Source: Mucidula mucida
Lineage: Eukaryota > Basidiomycota > Agaricomycetes > Agaricales > Physalacriaceae
Assembly: GCA_015501055.1 (NCBI GenBank)
Contig: JADNYV010000444.1
Coordinates: 1-28,182 of the forward strand
Length of the DNA stretch: 28,182 nucleotides
Direction of reading: 5' to 3'
Shown: piece by piece, positions 27,122-28,182 of the stretch
How positions within the stretch are numbered: position 1 is the stretch's first letter
How the letters are laid out: the number at the start of each line of letters is the position of its first letter
Position numbers and translations under genes: made by a program
Notes under the pieces: model-generated
Told to the model about the DNA's origin: nothing
Database searches by the model: none
What the model saw: the letters and a program-made list of their open reading frames with translations, nothing else

Positions 27122-28182
27122 ATGACGACAACCTCCGCGCAATCACGCTCATCGACGAGCAGCTCCAAATCCCTTCATGACTACGTGCGTCACATTTTGA
27201 CTGCCATGCTCGATGGCTGACTCGCTAGCAGCAACTGGGTGATTCGTTAGGCAAGGGAGCCTTTGGACAGGTATACCGTGAGTTTGCATGTCCGACCGCG
27301 GTGTACTCAATACGATATATCCTACGCAGGGGCTCTGAATTGGGCCACTGGAGAAACCGTCGCGGTAAAGGAGATCCAATTGAGCAACATACCCAAGAGC
27401 GAGCTCGGGGAGATCATGGTGCGTCCTAGTACTCTCGCGCAGATCGCCTACTGACAAGGACAACAGTCGGAAATCGATTTACTAAAGAATCTAAATGTAC
27501 GCTACTTTCGCGTTCAGTGGCCAATGTCCTCACGTCTGCCAGCATCCGAACATCGTAAAGTACAAGGGATTCGTCAAAACACGAGAATACCTGTATATTA
27601 TCCTCGAGTGCGTTATCACCTCGTATGTTACCGTCAAACTCAATCTCGCCCAGATTCTGCGAGAATGGTTCCCTGCACGCCATAAGCAAGCGATTTGGAA
27701 AGTTTCCCGAAAACTTGGTCTCCGTTTACATCTCCCAAGTACTCGAGGGTCTCGTTTACTTGCACGACCAGGGAGTCATCCACCGTGATATCAAAGGCGC
27801 CAATATTTTGACCAACAAAGACGGAACCGTCAAGCTCGCAGATTTCGGCGTCGCGAGCACAACCACCGGTGGCGTGTTGGATGATGCAGTCGTTGGTAGT
27901 CCATACTGGAGTACGTCACGTCATTTATTCATTTCAACAGCGTTGCTGATATTGCTACAGTGGCTCCAGAGTCATAGAACAATCAGGTGCTACTACAGCA
28001 TCAGACATCTGGTCTGTAGGATTACTGTGATCGAGCTGCTAGAAGCAACCCGCCCGTACCACACCGTTGGATCCATGCCGGCCACTTTTCCGCATTGTTC
28101 AAGACGGACTTGTCCTCCAATAACCGGATGGAAGGCATCACCAATATTAAGGATTTCCCTCTTACCATTGCTTCCAAAAGGA
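27122..28182 (+). CDS. sepH: Cdc7/SepH-like septation-initiation protein kinase (partial, runs off right edge)
   Basis: Exons 27122-27184, 27232-27277, 27330-27418, 27467-27496, 27543-27607, 27654-27910 and 27961 onward. The kinase domain begins ~22 residues from the start: LGKGAFGQVY (P-loop), ETVAVKEI (ATP lysine), SEIDLLKNLNHPNIVKYKG, YIILEFCENGSLHAISKRFG, QVLEGLVYLHDQGVIHRDIK and GANIL (catalytic loop), ADFGVAS, GSPYWMAPE. The set, above all EIDLLKNLNHPNIVKYKGF and FGKFPENLV, matches the STE-group kinase that triggers septation (fission yeast Cdc7, Aspergillus SepH; plant MAP3K-epsilon relatives). Up to 27971 the frame is perfect. From 27972 on, the expected sequence (VIEQ, SDIWSVG, VIELLE, RIVQD) is present but scattered over frames by several one-base indels in ~200 bases, with an apparent TAG at 27975-27977. 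That pattern looks like poor sequence at a contig end rather than gene decay. Confidence 0.88.

Overview
This is nuclear DNA of a filamentous basidiomycete, very probably an Agaricomycete. The evidence is the dense set of short introns (about 44-60 bp), the families present (a multi-exon seven-helix membrane protein of the DUF6534 type, a family 2 O-methyltransferase, a septation kinase, and a GTRGYR-type protein that I associate with Agaricomycetes), and a type II tRNA-Leu. No bacterial-style operons, CRISPR arrays or viral genes are visible. The last ~220 bases look error-rich, so the window probably reaches a contig end.

Region 1 (1-8450) is repeat-rich. The 3' end of a low-complexity gene (full copy at 4711-6323, minus strand) is repeated in inverted orientation at 1-200 with only 3 differences. 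Between the two copies lie a dispersed ~600 bp repeat (S, three to four copies), a ~455 bp insertion (R, second copy at 7958-8206), a MITE-like element, an NCBP3-like RNA-binding protein gene and a tRNA-Leu(UAA). Upstream of the low-complexity gene is a diverged ~400 bp tandem duplication.

Region 2 (8451-20136) holds conserved housekeeping genes: a nine-exon SWR1-type chromatin-remodelling ATPase, a decayed zinc alcohol dehydrogenase, a thioredoxin-TPR fusion arranged head to head with the electron-transfer flavoprotein beta subunit gene, and an O-methyltransferase.

Region 3 (20137-28182) holds the DUF6534-like membrane protein, an intronless 491-aa protein, a decayed short-chain dehydrogenase, and a head-to-head pair made of the tRNA adenosine deaminase TAD2 and a Cdc7/SepH-like septation kinase that runs off the right edge.

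The genes do not form an obvious pathway. The most notable signals are three apparent GC-AG introns (one of which decides whether the SWR1 Walker A lysine is encoded), several micro-exons including one of 8 nt, altered helicase motifs in SWR1, two broken oxidoreductase genes, and the layered repeat history on the left. I see no convincing undescribed multi-gene system. All exon models were made by eye from splice signals, frame and remembered family motifs.
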